Numbered from the stretch's first letter, positions 8,517-17,887 are shown. The stretch: 64,000 bases of DNA from Dyella kyungheensis (GCF_016905005.1 NZ_JADIKC010000004.1:62001-126000); one strand, 5' to 3'. The notes: a model not told the origin generated them from the letters alone. Program-made: numbers and translations.

Positions 8517-10685
8517 TCAGTAGAGATCGATGGGATCGACGTCGAGCGACCAACGCACGCGGCGCGCCGAAGGCAGCGCCGACAATGCGGGATACCAAGG
8601 CCGCAGTGCGCCATGCAGCGCGCTGCGCGTATCAGCTTCGATCAACAGCTGGCCGCGATGGCGCCCCGCGCGCAGCGGCATCGGTGCGGGCATCGGCCCC
8701 GCCAGTTGCAGCGGCAAACCGGCGAGCGCCTGCGCCGCTTCGCCCAGGAACGCGTCCACATGCTCGCGCTGGTGTGCATCGGCGCGCAACAACACCTGAT
8801 GGCCGAAGGGCGGCAACTGAATACTGCGGCGCTCATCCAGCAAGCTGATGGCGGCTGTCGCATAGCCTTGCGCGAGCAACTGGCGCAGCAGGGGATGATC
8901 GGGATGATGGGTCTGCAGCAGCACGCGGCCTGGCTTTTTCGCGCGCCCGGCGCGGCCGGCGACTTGCACCACCAGTTGCGCCAGTCGTTCGCTGGCGCGG
9001 AAATCCACGCTGAGCAGGCCTTCATCCACGCCGACGATGGCCACCAGGGTGAGATTGGGAAGGTCGTGGCCCTTGGCCAGCATCTGTGTGCCGACCAGGA
9101 TGGCGGGTTTGTCCTCGTGCAGGCCTTCCAGCAAATGCTCGAAGGCATCGCGGCGACGGGTGGTCTCGCGATCGATGCGCAGCACCGGCACGTCGGGAAA
9201 CTGCGCGGTCAATGCTTCTTCGAGTCGCTCGGTGCCCTGTCCCTGCGGCTTGAGATCGGGCGCCGCGCACGACGGGCATTGTGCCGGCACGCGCGCGGTG
9301 GCATCGCAGTGATGGCAGATCAGCACGCGACGCCCTGCGTGCAACGTCATCGGGTGTTCGCAGCGCGGGCATTCCGCATGCCAGCCGCAGCTATAACAAA
9401 GCAGCACGGGTGCGTAGCCGCGGCGATTGCGGAACACCAGCACCTGTTCGCCGCGCGCCACGGTGTCGCCCACCGCGGCCAACAGGGCGGGGGACAAGCC
9501 GTGGTCGAGGCGTTGCGCGCGCATGTCGACGATCTGCACCTGCGGCGCGCGGATCGCGCCCGGACGTGCGCGCAGGTGCAAGGCGCGATAGCGTCCGGCC
9601 TGCACGTTCGCCAGCGATTCCAGCGACGGCGTGGCCGAACCGAGCACCACCGGAACGTTCAGTGCGCGGCCGCGCAGGATGGCCAGGTCGCGTGCGTGAT
9701 AGCGGAAACCTTCCTGCTGCTTGTACGCGCTGTCGTGTTCCTCGTCGACCACGATCAGGCCGGCGTGCGGCAGCGGCGTGAAGATGGCCGAGCGCGTGCC
9801 CAGGATCACCTTCGCCTCGCCGGAGCGTGCCCGCAGCCAGGCACGCGCGCGATCACCCTCGGCGAGATTGGAATGCAGCACCTGCACGACGACGCCCAGG
9901 CGCTCGCGCAGGCGACGCACGGTCTGCGGCGCCAGTCCGATCTCCGGCACCAGCAGCAGGGCCTGCTTGCCTTGGGCGAGCACCTTTTCGATCAGCGCGA
10001 GATACACCTCGGTCTTGCCGCTGCCGGTGACGCCATCGAGCAGGAACGGCTGGAAACGCCCGAGGGATTCGCCGATCGCTTCGACTGCCTGCTGTTGCTC
10101 ATCGCTCAGCGACGGCGCTTCGGTGACGCGCGGCGGCTCGATGGCCTGGGCCTGGGTGCGTTCGATCAATCCGGCCTGGTCGAGTCGACGGGCCGCGTCG
10201 CGCCAGCCGGGCAGCATCTCATGCAGCAGGTCGGCCGTTTGCGGTCCGCGCGCCAGCGCGTCGAGCAGCGCACGGCTGCCGCCACGACGGCTTCCCGCGT
10301 CGAGCGCACTGCGGCCGGCGGCGGTGAGCGCCCAGGCTTCTTCGTGCAAGTCGGGAAGCGGGCGCTCTTCGCGCAAGGCCAGCGGCAGCGCGTTGGCGTA
10401 CGCCTCGCCAGGTGCGCCCAGCCAATAGTCGGCGGCGCGGGCGAGGGTGGCCATCAATTCGGCGTCGAGCAGGGGAGCGTCATCGAGCACCTGCAGCACA
10501 CGCTTGAGTCGGGCGTTGCCCACGGCGGATTCCACTTGGGCTTCCACCACCACGCCCACCGCCTTGCCCTTGCCGAACGGCACCAGCACACGGCTGCCCG
10601 GCACCGCTTCGCCACTGGCCGGCGGCAGGTAGTCGAACAGGGTGGGCAGGGGAACCGGCAGGGCGACGCGAAGGACAGCGGGCAT
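8517..10685 (-). CDS. priA: Primosomal replication protein N' (PriA helicase)
   Basis: DNA helicase that rebuilds the replication fork at stalled or recombined forks. It is 722 aa (E. coli PriA is 732). It has an N-terminal 3'-DNA-binding domain beginning 'MPAVLRVALPVPLPTLFDYL', Walker A GVTGSGKT at 218-225, DEEH at 314-317, and GSATPS at 349-354. A zinc-binding insert carries eight cysteines (430, 433, 439, 442, 457, 460, 470, 473). I chose ATG 10685 because GAGAGG lies just upstream and the N-terminus fits the family; a longer reading frame runs 42 codons further but looks non-coding. Two perfect DnaA boxes lie about 170 bp upstream. Confidence 0.96.
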   Translation of the reverse strand: MPAVLRVALPVPLPTLFDYLPPASGEAVPGSRVLVPFGKGKAVGVVVEAQVESAVGNARLKRVLQVLDDAPLLDAELMATLARAADYWLGAPGEAYANALPLALREERPLPDLHEEAWALTAAGRSALDAGSRRGGSRALLDALARGPQTADLLHEMLPGWRDAARRLDQAGLIERTQAQAIEPPRVTEAPSLSDEQQQAVEAIGESLGRFQPFLLDGVTGSGKTEVYLALIEKVLAQGKQALLLVPEIGLAPQTVRRLRERLGVVVQVLHSNLAEGDRARAWLRARSGEAKVILGTRSAIFTPLPHAGLIVVDEEHDSAYKQQEGFRYHARDLAILRGRALNVPVVLGSATPSLESLANVQAGRYRALHLRARPGAIRAPQVQIVDMRAQRLDHGLSPALLAAVGDTVARGEQVLVFRNRRGYAPVLLCYSCGWHAECPRCEHPMTLHAGRRVLICHHCDATARVPAQCPSCAAPDLKPQGQGTERLEEALTAQFPDVPVLRIDRETTRRRDAFEHLLEGLHEDKPAILVGTQMLAKGHDLPNLTLVAIVGVDEGLLSVDFRASERLAQLVVQVAGRAGRAKKPGRVLLQTHHPDHPLLRQLLAQGYATAAISLLDERRSIQLPPFGHQVLLRADAHQREHVDAFLGEAAQALAGLPLQLAGPMPAPMPLRAGRHRGQLLIEADTRSALHGALRPWYPALSALPSARRVRWSLDVDPIDLY

Positions 10686-11160
10686 GGATACCTCTCGGTA
10701 CGACAGTGTAACCGGGCCGTTCCACCCTGCGGGATTCCAGCCGGGTGAAATGGTCCGCGAGGGGGTTTGGCGGGCCGCTCGGCGGCTTGGAGGTGGTTGC
10801 TGCCCTGTCATCTAGGAAAGGGTGCTAAGTGACTCTTGGCAGGGGGCTTTTGGCGTTATCCACAAGGTCTGTGGATAACTCTGTGGATGGTCCGTTGAGG
10901 GAGGCCTCTAAGGCGCATGAAAACGCCCTTCCGTACGCGCTGTTCAAGTTTTAGCCAGCCCAAAAACACCCATAAATACAGTGACTTGAATTTGCTGCTT
11001 GGCTAGTGTTCATGCAACTGCCACAGGCCGGAGACCTGTCTTGACAGTCATGTGACGCTGTGCAAAACCCCGCTCGAATGCGCTTTCAGGCTGTCCCGAA
11101 ACGGCGCCGCTGCGCGATTTGTGTGTGATTTGTGTCACAGAAGGCGAGCGCCGTGGTGGG
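10686..11160. other. 475-bp gene-free gap between priA and the DUF3667 gene
   Basis: Both flanking genes are on the minus strand, so this gap should hold the priA promoter and the 3' end signals of the DUF3667 gene. The most distinct content is the pair of DnaA boxes at 10856-10878. Around 10905-11010 the base composition becomes clearly more AT-rich than its surroundings. I see no ORF, tRNA or strong intrinsic terminator in it. Confidence 0.6.
10856..10878. promoter_or_regulatory. Two perfect inverted DnaA boxes upstream of priA
   Basis: TTATCCACA at 10856-10864 and its reverse complement TGTGGATAA at 10870-10878 are separated by five bases. Both are exact matches to the consensus TTATNCACA. 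A third, weaker copy (TGTGGATGG) lies at 10882-10890. DnaA binding is inferred from the consensus. Confidence 0.65.
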
Positions 11161-12282
11161 TCAGTTCATCATGCCCAGCACGGCGGCAAAGGCGAGCGCG
11201 AAACAGGCCAGGAAGGTGTAGCACCAGCCCACGAACAGGTACTTCACCCAGGTCATGAACCAGCCCTGCCGGTAGACCCGCTTCTGCATCAGCAGCAGGT
11301 AGATCAGCGACCAGACCCATAGGGCCCATAGCAGCGTGCGCAGGGGGATGTTCAACCAGGCGGCATGCGGTACCAGCCAGCCGTGCAGCATGTAGATCAG
11401 CATGCCCAGCAGCAGGCTCAGGAATAGGAAGGCGTGGCTATGCAGCGCCACGATCAGGTGTTCCATGTAGAGCCGGCGCTTGAAGATGTAGGTGATCTTC
11501 AGCAGCAGGGCGAACAGCGGCATCAGCACGAACATGGTCTGCGGCAACACGTGGAATACCGAGGCCACGATGCGCTCCTGCGCTTCCTGGCCTTGCTCGC
11601 CGCCGTTCATGACGGCGCGGACGTTGCTCTGCGCGCGCGCCATCGAGCGGTTGAAGCTGTGGTTGAGCGATTGCGGCAACCACGCTATCTCGATGGCGGG
11701 CAGGTCGGTCAGGTTGCTATGCCCTTCGGTCGGGGCAGGCATCGGCAGCGCCTTCAGTTCCACCAGGCGGTGATTGGCGTGGTCGCGCTCGATCTCCACC
11801 AGCTTGTTGTATTTCTTCTTGCCGGTGCCCTGCTGATTGTGGGCCTTGAGCAATTCGTCGCTTGCCTGCGCGAAGTGCGCGCGCACGGCGTCGGGCGTAG
11901 TGTCCGCCGCGTATTGCGCCGTGCCTTGGCCCGATTCGTCGCCGAAGTGCAGGATGTCCATGCTGCCCACCACCAGGTGGCACATGAAGAACGCCAGCAG
12001 CGACAACACGAACATCAGGCGGAACGGCGCCACGTAGCGCTGGCGGCGGCCTGAGAAGTATTCGAGGGTGAGAAAGCCCGGTCGCAGGAACAGCGGCGGA
12101 AGCGTGTGGATCACGCGGCCGTCCACGTGCAGCACCATGTCCAGCGTGTCTTCCACCATGTGATGCATGGGGCGCAGCACGGTGTGGATGGACTGCCCGC
12201 ATTCGTGGCAGAACTCACCCTGCATCGGCGCACTGCAATTGGCGCAATGCACGCCTTCGAACGACACGATTTCCTTCTTCAT
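11161..12282 (-). CDS. DUF3667 domain membrane protein with zinc ribbon
   Basis: 373-aa protein of unknown function. The N-terminus holds a zinc-ribbon-like pair of cysteine motifs, 'CANCSAPMQGEFCHECGQ' (residues 13-30), followed by 'LEYFSGRRQRYVAPFRLMFV', typical of DUF3667. Four to five hydrophobic segments follow (about 88-108, 240-270, 288-310, 320-335, 350-371), so it is an integral inner-membrane protein. A soluble loop of about 120 residues lies between the first and second TM segments. The family is common in Xanthomonadales and Bacteroidetes and has no assigned role. It stands alone between priA and the divergent MATE gene. Confidence 0.85.
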   Translation of the reverse strand: MKKEIVSFEGVHCANCSAPMQGEFCHECGQSIHTVLRPMHHMVEDTLDMVLHVDGRVIHTLPPLFLRPGFLTLEYFSGRRQRYVAPFRLMFVLSLLAFFMCHLVVGSMDILHFGDESGQGTAQYAADTTPDAVRAHFAQASDELLKAHNQQGTGKKKYNKLVEIERDHANHRLVELKALPMPAPTEGHSNLTDLPAIEIAWLPQSLNHSFNRSMARAQSNVRAVMNGGEQGQEAQERIVASVFHVLPQTMFVLMPLFALLLKITYIFKRRLYMEHLIVALHSHAFLFLSLLLGMLIYMLHGWLVPHAAWLNIPLRTLLWALWVWSLIYLLLMQKRVYRQGWFMTWVKYLFVGWCYTFLACFALAFAAVLGMMN

Positions 12283-12420
12283 GCGCCTCCCCTAGCGGAA
12301 TCAGCGGGCGATCTTGGCACAAGCCGCCTGCGCAGACAGCTGCCGTGGGCCTATTTGCATAAGGGCTGCAGGCCGATGCGCGACGCGGCTGCGCTAGAAT
12401 GTGCGGCCCAGGAGTCTCTT

Positions 12421-13788
12421 ATGCTGTCTTTCCGCCCCGATCGCGCCAGGGTGGCGCGCGAGGTGGGCGCCACGGTGCGTCTCGCCCTTCCCCTGATCGC
12501 CACGCAGCTCGCTGCGGTGGGTCCGAACTTCGTCGATGCCGTGCTTGCGGGGCATCTGAGCGCGCACGTGCAGGCGGCCGTCACCACCGCGGTGAGCATC
12601 TGGGCGCTGGCGCTGGTCAGCGGCCTGGGCATGATGATGGCGGTGCCGCCTTCGGTGGCCCAGCTCGATGGCGCCGGCCGGCGCAATGAAACCGGTGCGG
12701 TGTTCGTGCAGGCGATGTGGCTGGCCTGGGGCATGGGCATCGTGTTGTGGTTCCTGGTGCGCAACGCCACGCCGCTGCTCGACTGGATCGGCGTGGTGCC
12801 GACGCTGCGCCACGACGTGACGCAATTCCTGCACGCCATCAGCTGGGCCGCGCCCGCGATGACCAGCTACTTCGCCATCCGCGGCCTCTCCGAAGGCCTG
12901 TCGATGACGCGGCCGTCGATGTATTTCAGCTTCGGCGGGCTGCTGGTGCTGGCGCCGCTGGGCTATGTGCTGATGTACGGCAAGCTCGGTCTGCCGGCGC
13001 TGGGTTCGCTCGGCAGCGGCATCGCCACCGCCACGGTGCTGTGGCTGGAGATGCTCGCGTTCCTGTGGTTCGTGATCAAGCATCCTGCCTACCGCGACGC
13101 GCATCTGCGCGCGGGCCTGGCGTGGCCCAAGCCCCACATGATCCTCGACCTGCTGAAGATCGGCGGACCGATGTCGATCACCTTGTTGGCCGAAGGTGGC
13201 TTGTTCGTGGCGGTGGCGCTGGCCATCGCGACGCTGGGCGAGACGGTGGTGGCCAGTCATCAGGTGGCGCTGAGCGTGGCCACGGTGGCGTTCATGGTGC
13301 CGCTGGGCCTGTCGATGGCGACCACCGTGCGCGTGGGCAATGCGGTGGGGCGCGGCGATGCCTCGGGCGTGCGCTACGCCGGACTGTGCGGCGTGGGCCT
13401 GGCGGTATGCGTGCAGACCGTGTCCTGCTCGCTGATGCTGACCCTGCCGCACGTCCTTGCGCGCATGTATACGCACGACGCCGCGGTGATTGCGTTGGCC
13501 GCGCAACTGATGGTGCTGGCGGGCCTGTTCCAGTTCTCCGACGGCATCCAGGTCACCTCCAACGGTGCGCTGCGTGGACTGAAGGACACCCGCGTGCCGA
13601 TGGTGATCACCTTGTTCGCCTATTGGGGCGTGGGCATGCCGATCGGCTGGTGGCTCGCGTTCCGCCACGGCATGGGCGCGCGCGGCATGTGGTTCGGCCT
13701 GATCGCGGGCCTGACCATGGCGGCGGTCCTGCTGTTCACCCGCTTTTGCCGGAACGCCTTCCATGAGCGCTGGCGGCGTCCCGCCTGA
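12421..13788 (+). CDS. MATE family multidrug efflux transporter (NorM-like)
   Basis: 455-aa inner-membrane antiporter (Na+ or H+ coupled) with 12 predicted TM segments; NorM proteins are about 457 aa. Typical landmarks include 'VREVGATVRLALPLIATQLA'-like TM1 with 'FVDAVLAGHLS', 'VASHQVALSVATVAFMVPLG' in the second half, and 'QFSDGIQVTSNGALRGLKDT'. I chose ATG 12421 because GGAG at 12411-12414 is well placed and the N-terminus fits the family. The same frame stays open further upstream over DNA antisense to the DUF3667 gene. Substrates are probably cationic drugs and dyes, by family. Confidence 0.93.
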   Translation: MLSFRPDRARVAREVGATVRLALPLIATQLAAVGPNFVDAVLAGHLSAHVQAAVTTAVSIWALALVSGLGMMMAVPPSVAQLDGAGRRNETGAVFVQAMWLAWGMGIVLWFLVRNATPLLDWIGVVPTLRHDVTQFLHAISWAAPAMTSYFAIRGLSEGLSMTRPSMYFSFGGLLVLAPLGYVLMYGKLGLPALGSLGSGIATATVLWLEMLAFLWFVIKHPAYRDAHLRAGLAWPKPHMILDLLKIGGPMSITLLAEGGLFVAVALAIATLGETVVASHQVALSVATVAFMVPLGLSMATTVRVGNAVGRGDASGVRYAGLCGVGLAVCVQTVSCSLMLTLPHVLARMYTHDAAVIALAAQLMVLAGLFQFSDGIQVTSNGALRGLKDTRVPMVITLFAYWGVGMPIGWWLAFRHGMGARGMWFGLIAGLTMAAVLLFTRFCRNAFHERWRRPA

Positions 13789-13892
13789 GCAGGATCCGCG
13801 GGCTGTTCGCGCCGGACACCCGTGCCGTTTGCCCACATGACCTGCGCCGCGTGAACAGCTACGCTGTCATGGACATCCTGAGGAACTAGGCA

Positions 13893-15755
13893 ATGACGGA
13901 GCGCCGCCCCAACGGCTTTTGGGCCTTTCTCTGCGTCCTCGGGCGCGGCATCAACATCGTCAGGCTGACCATCCTCAACCTGATCTTTTTTGCGTTCTTG
14001 TTCATCGTGCTGCTGGTGATGCTGGTCGGCTTTGCCGGCGCGCGTTCCGAGCACATCATCCAGAGCGACAGCGTGCTGGTCATCCAGCCCAAGGGCGAGC
14101 TGGTCGAGCAGTACAGCATCGAACCGATGCAGCGCGCGCTGGCCAGCCTGTCGGGCAATCCGCCCCGGCAGATCCAGTTGCGCGACCTGGTCGGCGTGAT
14201 CGACGGCGCCGCCAAGGACGCGCGCATCACCCGCATCCTGCTCGAACCCAGTGAACTGCAAGGCGGCGGTTTCGCCGCACTGCGCGAAGTCGGTGCGGCG
14301 CTCGATCGCTTCCGCGCCGCCGGCAAGCCGGTGATCGTGTGGGCGCCCAGCCTGGACCAGGGCCAGTACTACCTCGCCGCGCATGCCGATCGCGTGCTGA
14401 TCGATCCGCAGGGCGGGGTGATGATCACCGGCCTGGCGAACTACCGCCTGTTCTACAAGGACCTGCTCGACAAGCTGGGCGTGGACGTGCACCTGTTCCG
14501 CGTCGGCCAGTTCAAGAGCGCGGCCGAGCCGTACATCCTGGACCACGCTTCGCCCGAGTCGAAGGAAGCGGACAGCTTCTGGATGGGCGGCCTGTGGGAT
14601 ACCTACATCAACGAAGTGGCCAAGCTGCGCAAGCTCGATCCGGCCACGCTGCGGCTGAACATCGACACGCTGCCGGAGAAGATCGCCAGCGCGAAGGGCG
14701 ACCTGGGCCAGCTGTCGCTCGACCAGCACCTGGTCGATGGCCTTGCCACGCCGGCCGAAGTGATCGCCATGATGCGCAAGGAAGGCGTGCCCGCCGGCAA
14801 GAAGGGCGACGGCTTCCGCCAGGTGTCCCTGCAGCGCTACGTGGCCACGCTTTCGGAGAACGGCTCGATGGCGCCGGGCGTGTCGATCGTGGTGGCCGAG
14901 GGTGAGATCTCCGGCGGCAAGCAGCCGCAGGGCACGGTGGGCGGCGACTCCACCGCTGCGCTGATTCGCGCCGCACGCGAAGACAAGCGCACCAAGGCGC
15001 TGGTGCTGCGGGTGAATTCGCCCGGTGGCGAGGTGTACGCCGCCGAGCAGGTGCGTCGCGAAGTGGCGCTGACCCGCCAAGCCGGCATTCCGGTGGTGGT
15101 ATCGATGGGCAATGTGGCGGCCAGCGGCGGCTACTGGATTTCGATGAATGCCGATCGCATCTACGCCGAACCCAACACCATCACCGGCTCGATCGGCATC
15201 TTCGGCATGGTGCTTACCGTGCCGGGCACGTTGGACAAGCTTGGCGTGAAGAGCGACGGCGTGGGCACCAGCCCGCTGGCCGGTGCGTTCGATGCCACGC
15301 GTCCGCTCGACCCCAAGGTCGGCACGGTGATCCAGGCCACCATCGAAAAGGGCTACCGCGATTTCGTGGGCCAGGTGGCCAAGGCGCGCGGCAAGCCGTA
15401 TGACGCCATCGATACGATTGCCCAGGGCCGCGTGTGGACGGGTCAGCAGGCGCTCGATCGCGGCCTGGTCGATCAGCTCGGTGGCCTGGGCGAAGCCATC
15501 GCCGACGCGGAACAGCGCGCCAAGCTCGGCAAGGACGCACCGGTGCGTTACGTGGAAGAACCGCTGAGCGGCTTCGGCCAGTTCCTGATCAGCCTCAACG
15601 AGAACGCCATGGTGCAGATGGGCCAGGCGTACGGCGTGCAGTTGCCGTCGTGGGTTGCGCACATCAGCGAGATGGCGCCCGAATTGAAACTGCTGCGCAC
15701 CGCGCAGTCCGGTCGCCCGAACGTCTACGCCTATTGCTTCTGTTCGCCGCGCTGA
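13893..15755 (+). CDS. sppA: Signal peptide peptidase SppA, 67K type
   Basis: Inner-membrane serine protease that degrades cleaved signal peptides in the periplasm. It is 620 aa (E. coli SppA is 618). One N-terminal TM anchor spans residues 25-48. Two ClpP-like halves follow. The catalytic dyad is K208 in 'RVGQFKSAAEP' of the first half and S411 in 'MGNVAASGGYWIS' of the second half, matching E. coli K209 and S409. The oxyanion motif 'RVNSPGGE' is at 373-380. It ends in a Cys-containing tail 'YAYCFCSPR'. A strong terminator follows at 15782-15812. Confidence 0.96.
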   Translation: MTERRPNGFWAFLCVLGRGINIVRLTILNLIFFAFLFIVLLVMLVGFAGARSEHIIQSDSVLVIQPKGELVEQYSIEPMQRALASLSGNPPRQIQLRDLVGVIDGAAKDARITRILLEPSELQGGGFAALREVGAALDRFRAAGKPVIVWAPSLDQGQYYLAAHADRVLIDPQGGVMITGLANYRLFYKDLLDKLGVDVHLFRVGQFKSAAEPYILDHASPESKEADSFWMGGLWDTYINEVAKLRKLDPATLRLNIDTLPEKIASAKGDLGQLSLDQHLVDGLATPAEVIAMMRKEGVPAGKKGDGFRQVSLQRYVATLSENGSMAPGVSIVVAEGEISGGKQPQGTVGGDSTAALIRAAREDKRTKALVLRVNSPGGEVYAAEQVRREVALTRQAGIPVVVSMGNVAASGGYWISMNADRIYAEPNTITGSIGIFGMVLTVPGTLDKLGVKSDGVGTSPLAGAFDATRPLDPKVGTVIQATIEKGYRDFVGQVAKARGKPYDAIDTIAQGRVWTGQQALDRGLVDQLGGLGEAIADAEQRAKLGKDAPVRYVEEPLSGFGQFLISLNENAMVQMGQAYGVQLPSWVAHISEMAPELKLLRTAQSGRPNVYAYCFCSPR

Positions 15756-15781
15756 GGCGCGGCAACGTCGCGGGCATCGAG

Positions 15782-15812
15782 CCGCTGCCGGTTTCCGGCG
15801 GCGGTTTTTTTT
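15782..15812 (+). terminator. Intrinsic terminator after sppA
   Basis: A 10-bp GC-rich stem (CCGCTGCCGG / CCGGCGGCGG, one G-T pair) with a 3-base loop is followed by eight T residues. It starts 27 bp past the sppA stop. Confidence 0.9.
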
Positions 15813-15826
15813 ATACCTCGACGGCG

Positions 15827-16648
15827 TTATTCGATGGCGGCGCTGAAGTATTCGCCGTGGCGTTCCACGCACACGGGCATGCCGAAGGTGGCAGACAGCA
15901 GCGTGTCGGTAAGCACCTCGGCCTTGCTGCCTTGCTTTAGCAGACTGCCGTCGCGCAGCAATACGACCTGCTGGATCTCGGGAAGAATCTCCTCGACGTG
16001 ATGTGTCACCAGCAACAGCGTGGTGCCATGACGGGCGAGGCCGCGCAGATTCTCGAGGAAACGCCGACGGCTCGCCATGTCCAGGCCGGCGCAGGGTTCG
16101 TCGAGCAGCAGGGCGCGAGGACGATGCACCAGGGCACGTGCGATCAGCACACGGCGCGCCTCGCCGGTGGAAAGGCTGGCCATGCTGCGCCCGAGCAGAT
16201 GCGTGGCGCCCGCCTGTTCCAGCGCTTCGTTGGTGCGTTCGCGCATGGATGGCGTGACACGGTGATCGAGTCCCAGCCGTTGCGCGGCGAAGAAACTCGA
16301 CAGCACGGCTTCCGAGACCTCCAGCGTGGCATCGCTGGTGCAATCGTGCTGCAGGGACGGCGAGACGATACCCAGCAATCCACGCAGATCCGAAACATGC
16401 CAGCGGTCGCGACCGAACACGCGCATGGCGGCCTGGCCGCCCCTGCGTGCGAGCGGGTAGAGCTCGCGCGTGATCAGCCGCACCAGGGTGGATTTGCCCG
16501 CGCCGTTGGCGCCGAGGATGGCGGTGTGCTCGCCTGCGCCGATGCGCAGGCTGAAGCGATCGAGGATCAGTCGCTCGCCGCGCATCACGCTGGCATCGTC
16601 GATATCCAGCAGCGGTACGGCGGAGAATTCATCATGATGGACGTTCAT
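15827..16648 (-). CDS. ABC transporter ATP-binding protein (orphan, ModF/YlmA-like)
   Basis: 273-aa ATPase domain with all motifs intact: Walker A GANGAGKST, signature LSTGEARRVLIARAL, Walker B LLLDEPCAGLD, and H-loop VTHHVEEI. No permease or binding protein is nearby. This and the sequence style (VTHHVEEIL, one domain) resemble YlmA/ModF-like ATPases of unclear role. The start is uncertain: ATG 16648 begins 'MNVHHDEFSAVPLL', ATG 16678 would add ten residues, and neither has a strong Shine-Dalgarno. It lies downstream of the small lipoprotein gene on the same strand. Confidence 0.85.
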   Translation of the reverse strand: MNVHHDEFSAVPLLDIDDASVMRGERLILDRFSLRIGAGEHTAILGANGAGKSTLVRLITRELYPLARRGGQAAMRVFGRDRWHVSDLRGLLGIVSPSLQHDCTSDATLEVSEAVLSSFFAAQRLGLDHRVTPSMRERTNEALEQAGATHLLGRSMASLSTGEARRVLIARALVHRPRALLLDEPCAGLDMASRRRFLENLRGLARHGTTLLLVTHHVEEILPEIQQVVLLRDGSLLKQGSKAEVLTDTLLSATFGMPVCVERHGEYFSAAIE

Positions 16649-16708
16649 GCTGGACACGATGCACGTCCAGACGTCCATTTGCCAAGTCCCGCCGTGGGCG
16701 GCATCTGC

Positions 16709-16927
16709 TTACTGCTCGGCGGCGTCGAGCTGTTGCTGTTGCTTCTTGGCTTGCTCGTCCACGGTTTTCTGCACGTCGGCGGCGCGCTGCTTGGCCTTCT
16801 CCATGTCGTCCCATGGCGTGGCGACGCGCGCGGTGCTGGCGGTGGCTGGCGCCGATTGCGGGGCTGGCGGCTTGCCGGAGCAGGCCGTGAGGCAGAGCAG
16901 GCATAGCAAGGGGGCGAGTCGATGCAT
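16709..16927 (-). CDS. Small lipoprotein, 72 aa
   Basis: The N-terminus 'MHRLAPLLCLLCLTACSGK' is a clear lipoprotein signal with lipobox LTAC (Cys16). The mature part is a Pro/Ala linker followed by a charged Gln/Lys/Ala-rich amphipathic helix ('KKQQQQLDAAEQ' at the C-terminus) that could form a coiled coil. The family is not recognised. It lies 30-60 bp upstream of the orphan ABC ATPase gene and probably shares its transcript. No strong ribosome-binding site is visible. Confidence 0.65.
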   Translation of the reverse strand: MHRLAPLLCLLCLTACSGKPPAPQSAPATASTARVATPWDDMEKAKQRAADVQKTVDEQAKKQQQQLDAAEQ

Positions 16928-17014
16928 GAGGGTTCTCGGAGGAGCGAGCAATCGTTCCTGCATGGTAGCGGGCAATGCTTGGCGGGAAACGTGGTGGCGT
17001 TCTAAGCTCTCCCC

Positions 17015-17797
17015 ATGAACGCACGCATCGATGCCTGGCAGTTGCAGGGACACACGGCCTTGATCACCGGTGCCAGCAAGGGCATCGGCTACGCCACCGC
17101 CCGCGAACTGGCCTCCCTGGGCGCCAACCTGCTGCTGGTGGCGCGCGACGCCGACACCCTGGAGCAGGTGCGGGTCGAGTTGATGGACGATTTCCCCGGC
17201 ATCGAGGTGCTGGCCTTCGGTGCCGACCTGGGCGAGCAGGAAGATCGGCTCGCGGTATTCGACTGGGTGGCCGATCTGGGCGCGCCGCTGTCGCTGCTGG
17301 TCAACAACGCGGGCGGCAATCAGCCGGCGCCGACGCTCGCCTATCGCGACGACGAATACCGCGCGATCTTCGAACTGAATCTGTTCTCGGCCTTTGAGAT
17401 GTGCCGCCTGGCGCATCCGCAACTGGTGCAGCACGCGAACGCGGCCATCGTGAATGTCGGCTCGGTCTCGGGTGTAACTCATGTGCGCACCGGTTCGCCT
17501 TACGGCATGTCTAAAGCGGCGTTGCACCAGTTGACGCGCAATCTTGCGGCGGAGTGGGCGGCCGATGGCATCCGCGTCAACGCGGTGGCGCCCTGGTATA
17601 TCCGCACGCAGCGTTCAGAGCCGGCTTTGGCGAACGACGAATATCTGGACGAGGTGCTCGATCGCACGCCGCTGCGGCGCATCGGGGAGCCGGAGGAAGT
17701 AGCCGCAGCGATTGCCTTTCTTTGCCTGCCGGCGGCGAGTTATGTCACGGGGCAGGTGTTGGCGGTGGATGGCGGGTTTCTCAATTACGGGTTTTAG
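17015..17797 (+). CDS. SDR family NAD(P)-dependent oxidoreductase (tropinone reductase-like)
   Basis: 260-aa classical short-chain dehydrogenase. It has the nucleotide-binding TGASKGIG near residue 19, NNAG near residue 94, the active-site Ser in 'VNVGSVSGV' and YGMSK (Tyr and Lys), and C-terminal 'YVTGQVLAVDGG'. The end 'LNYGF' and overall pattern match tropinone-reductase-like SDRs. The natural substrate is unknown. It is a single-gene unit, and the repeat block starts just after it. Confidence 0.88.
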   Translation: MNARIDAWQLQGHTALITGASKGIGYATARELASLGANLLLVARDADTLEQVRVELMDDFPGIEVLAFGADLGEQEDRLAVFDWVADLGAPLSLLVNNAGGNQPAPTLAYRDDEYRAIFELNLFSAFEMCRLAHPQLVQHANAAIVNVGSVSGVTHVRTGSPYGMSKAALHQLTRNLAAEWAADGIRVNAVAPWYIRTQRSEPALANDEYLDEVLDRTPLRRIGEPEEVAAAIAFLCLPAASYVTGQVLAVDGGFLNYGF

Positions 17798-17833
17798 GTG
17801 GCCTGCTCGTCAATCCGGCGCGGGTTCCACTAG

Positions 17834-17887
17834 CTCGTCATCCCGGCGCAGGCCGGGATCCAGTTTCGTCAGTCTTCGGTTGTTGCG
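17834..17887. repeat. 54-bp dispersed hairpin element, copy 1
   Basis: A unit of about 54 bp with an 8-bp perfect stem (ATCCCGGC 17840-17847 / GCCGGGAT 17852-17859, loop GCAG) is followed by a conserved tail ending TTGTTGCG. A second copy with compensatory stem changes lies at 63945-63998. CGTCATYCCGGC-type elements are common intergenic repeats in Xanthomonadales. Confidence 0.8.

Noticed and set aside
8463-10748. 761-codon plus-strand frame across priA
   Set aside because: Antisense to priA, which has all helicase motifs.
13620-16343. 907-codon minus-strand frame across sppA
   Set aside because: Antisense to sppA and to parts of neighbours; no ribosome-binding site or domain.
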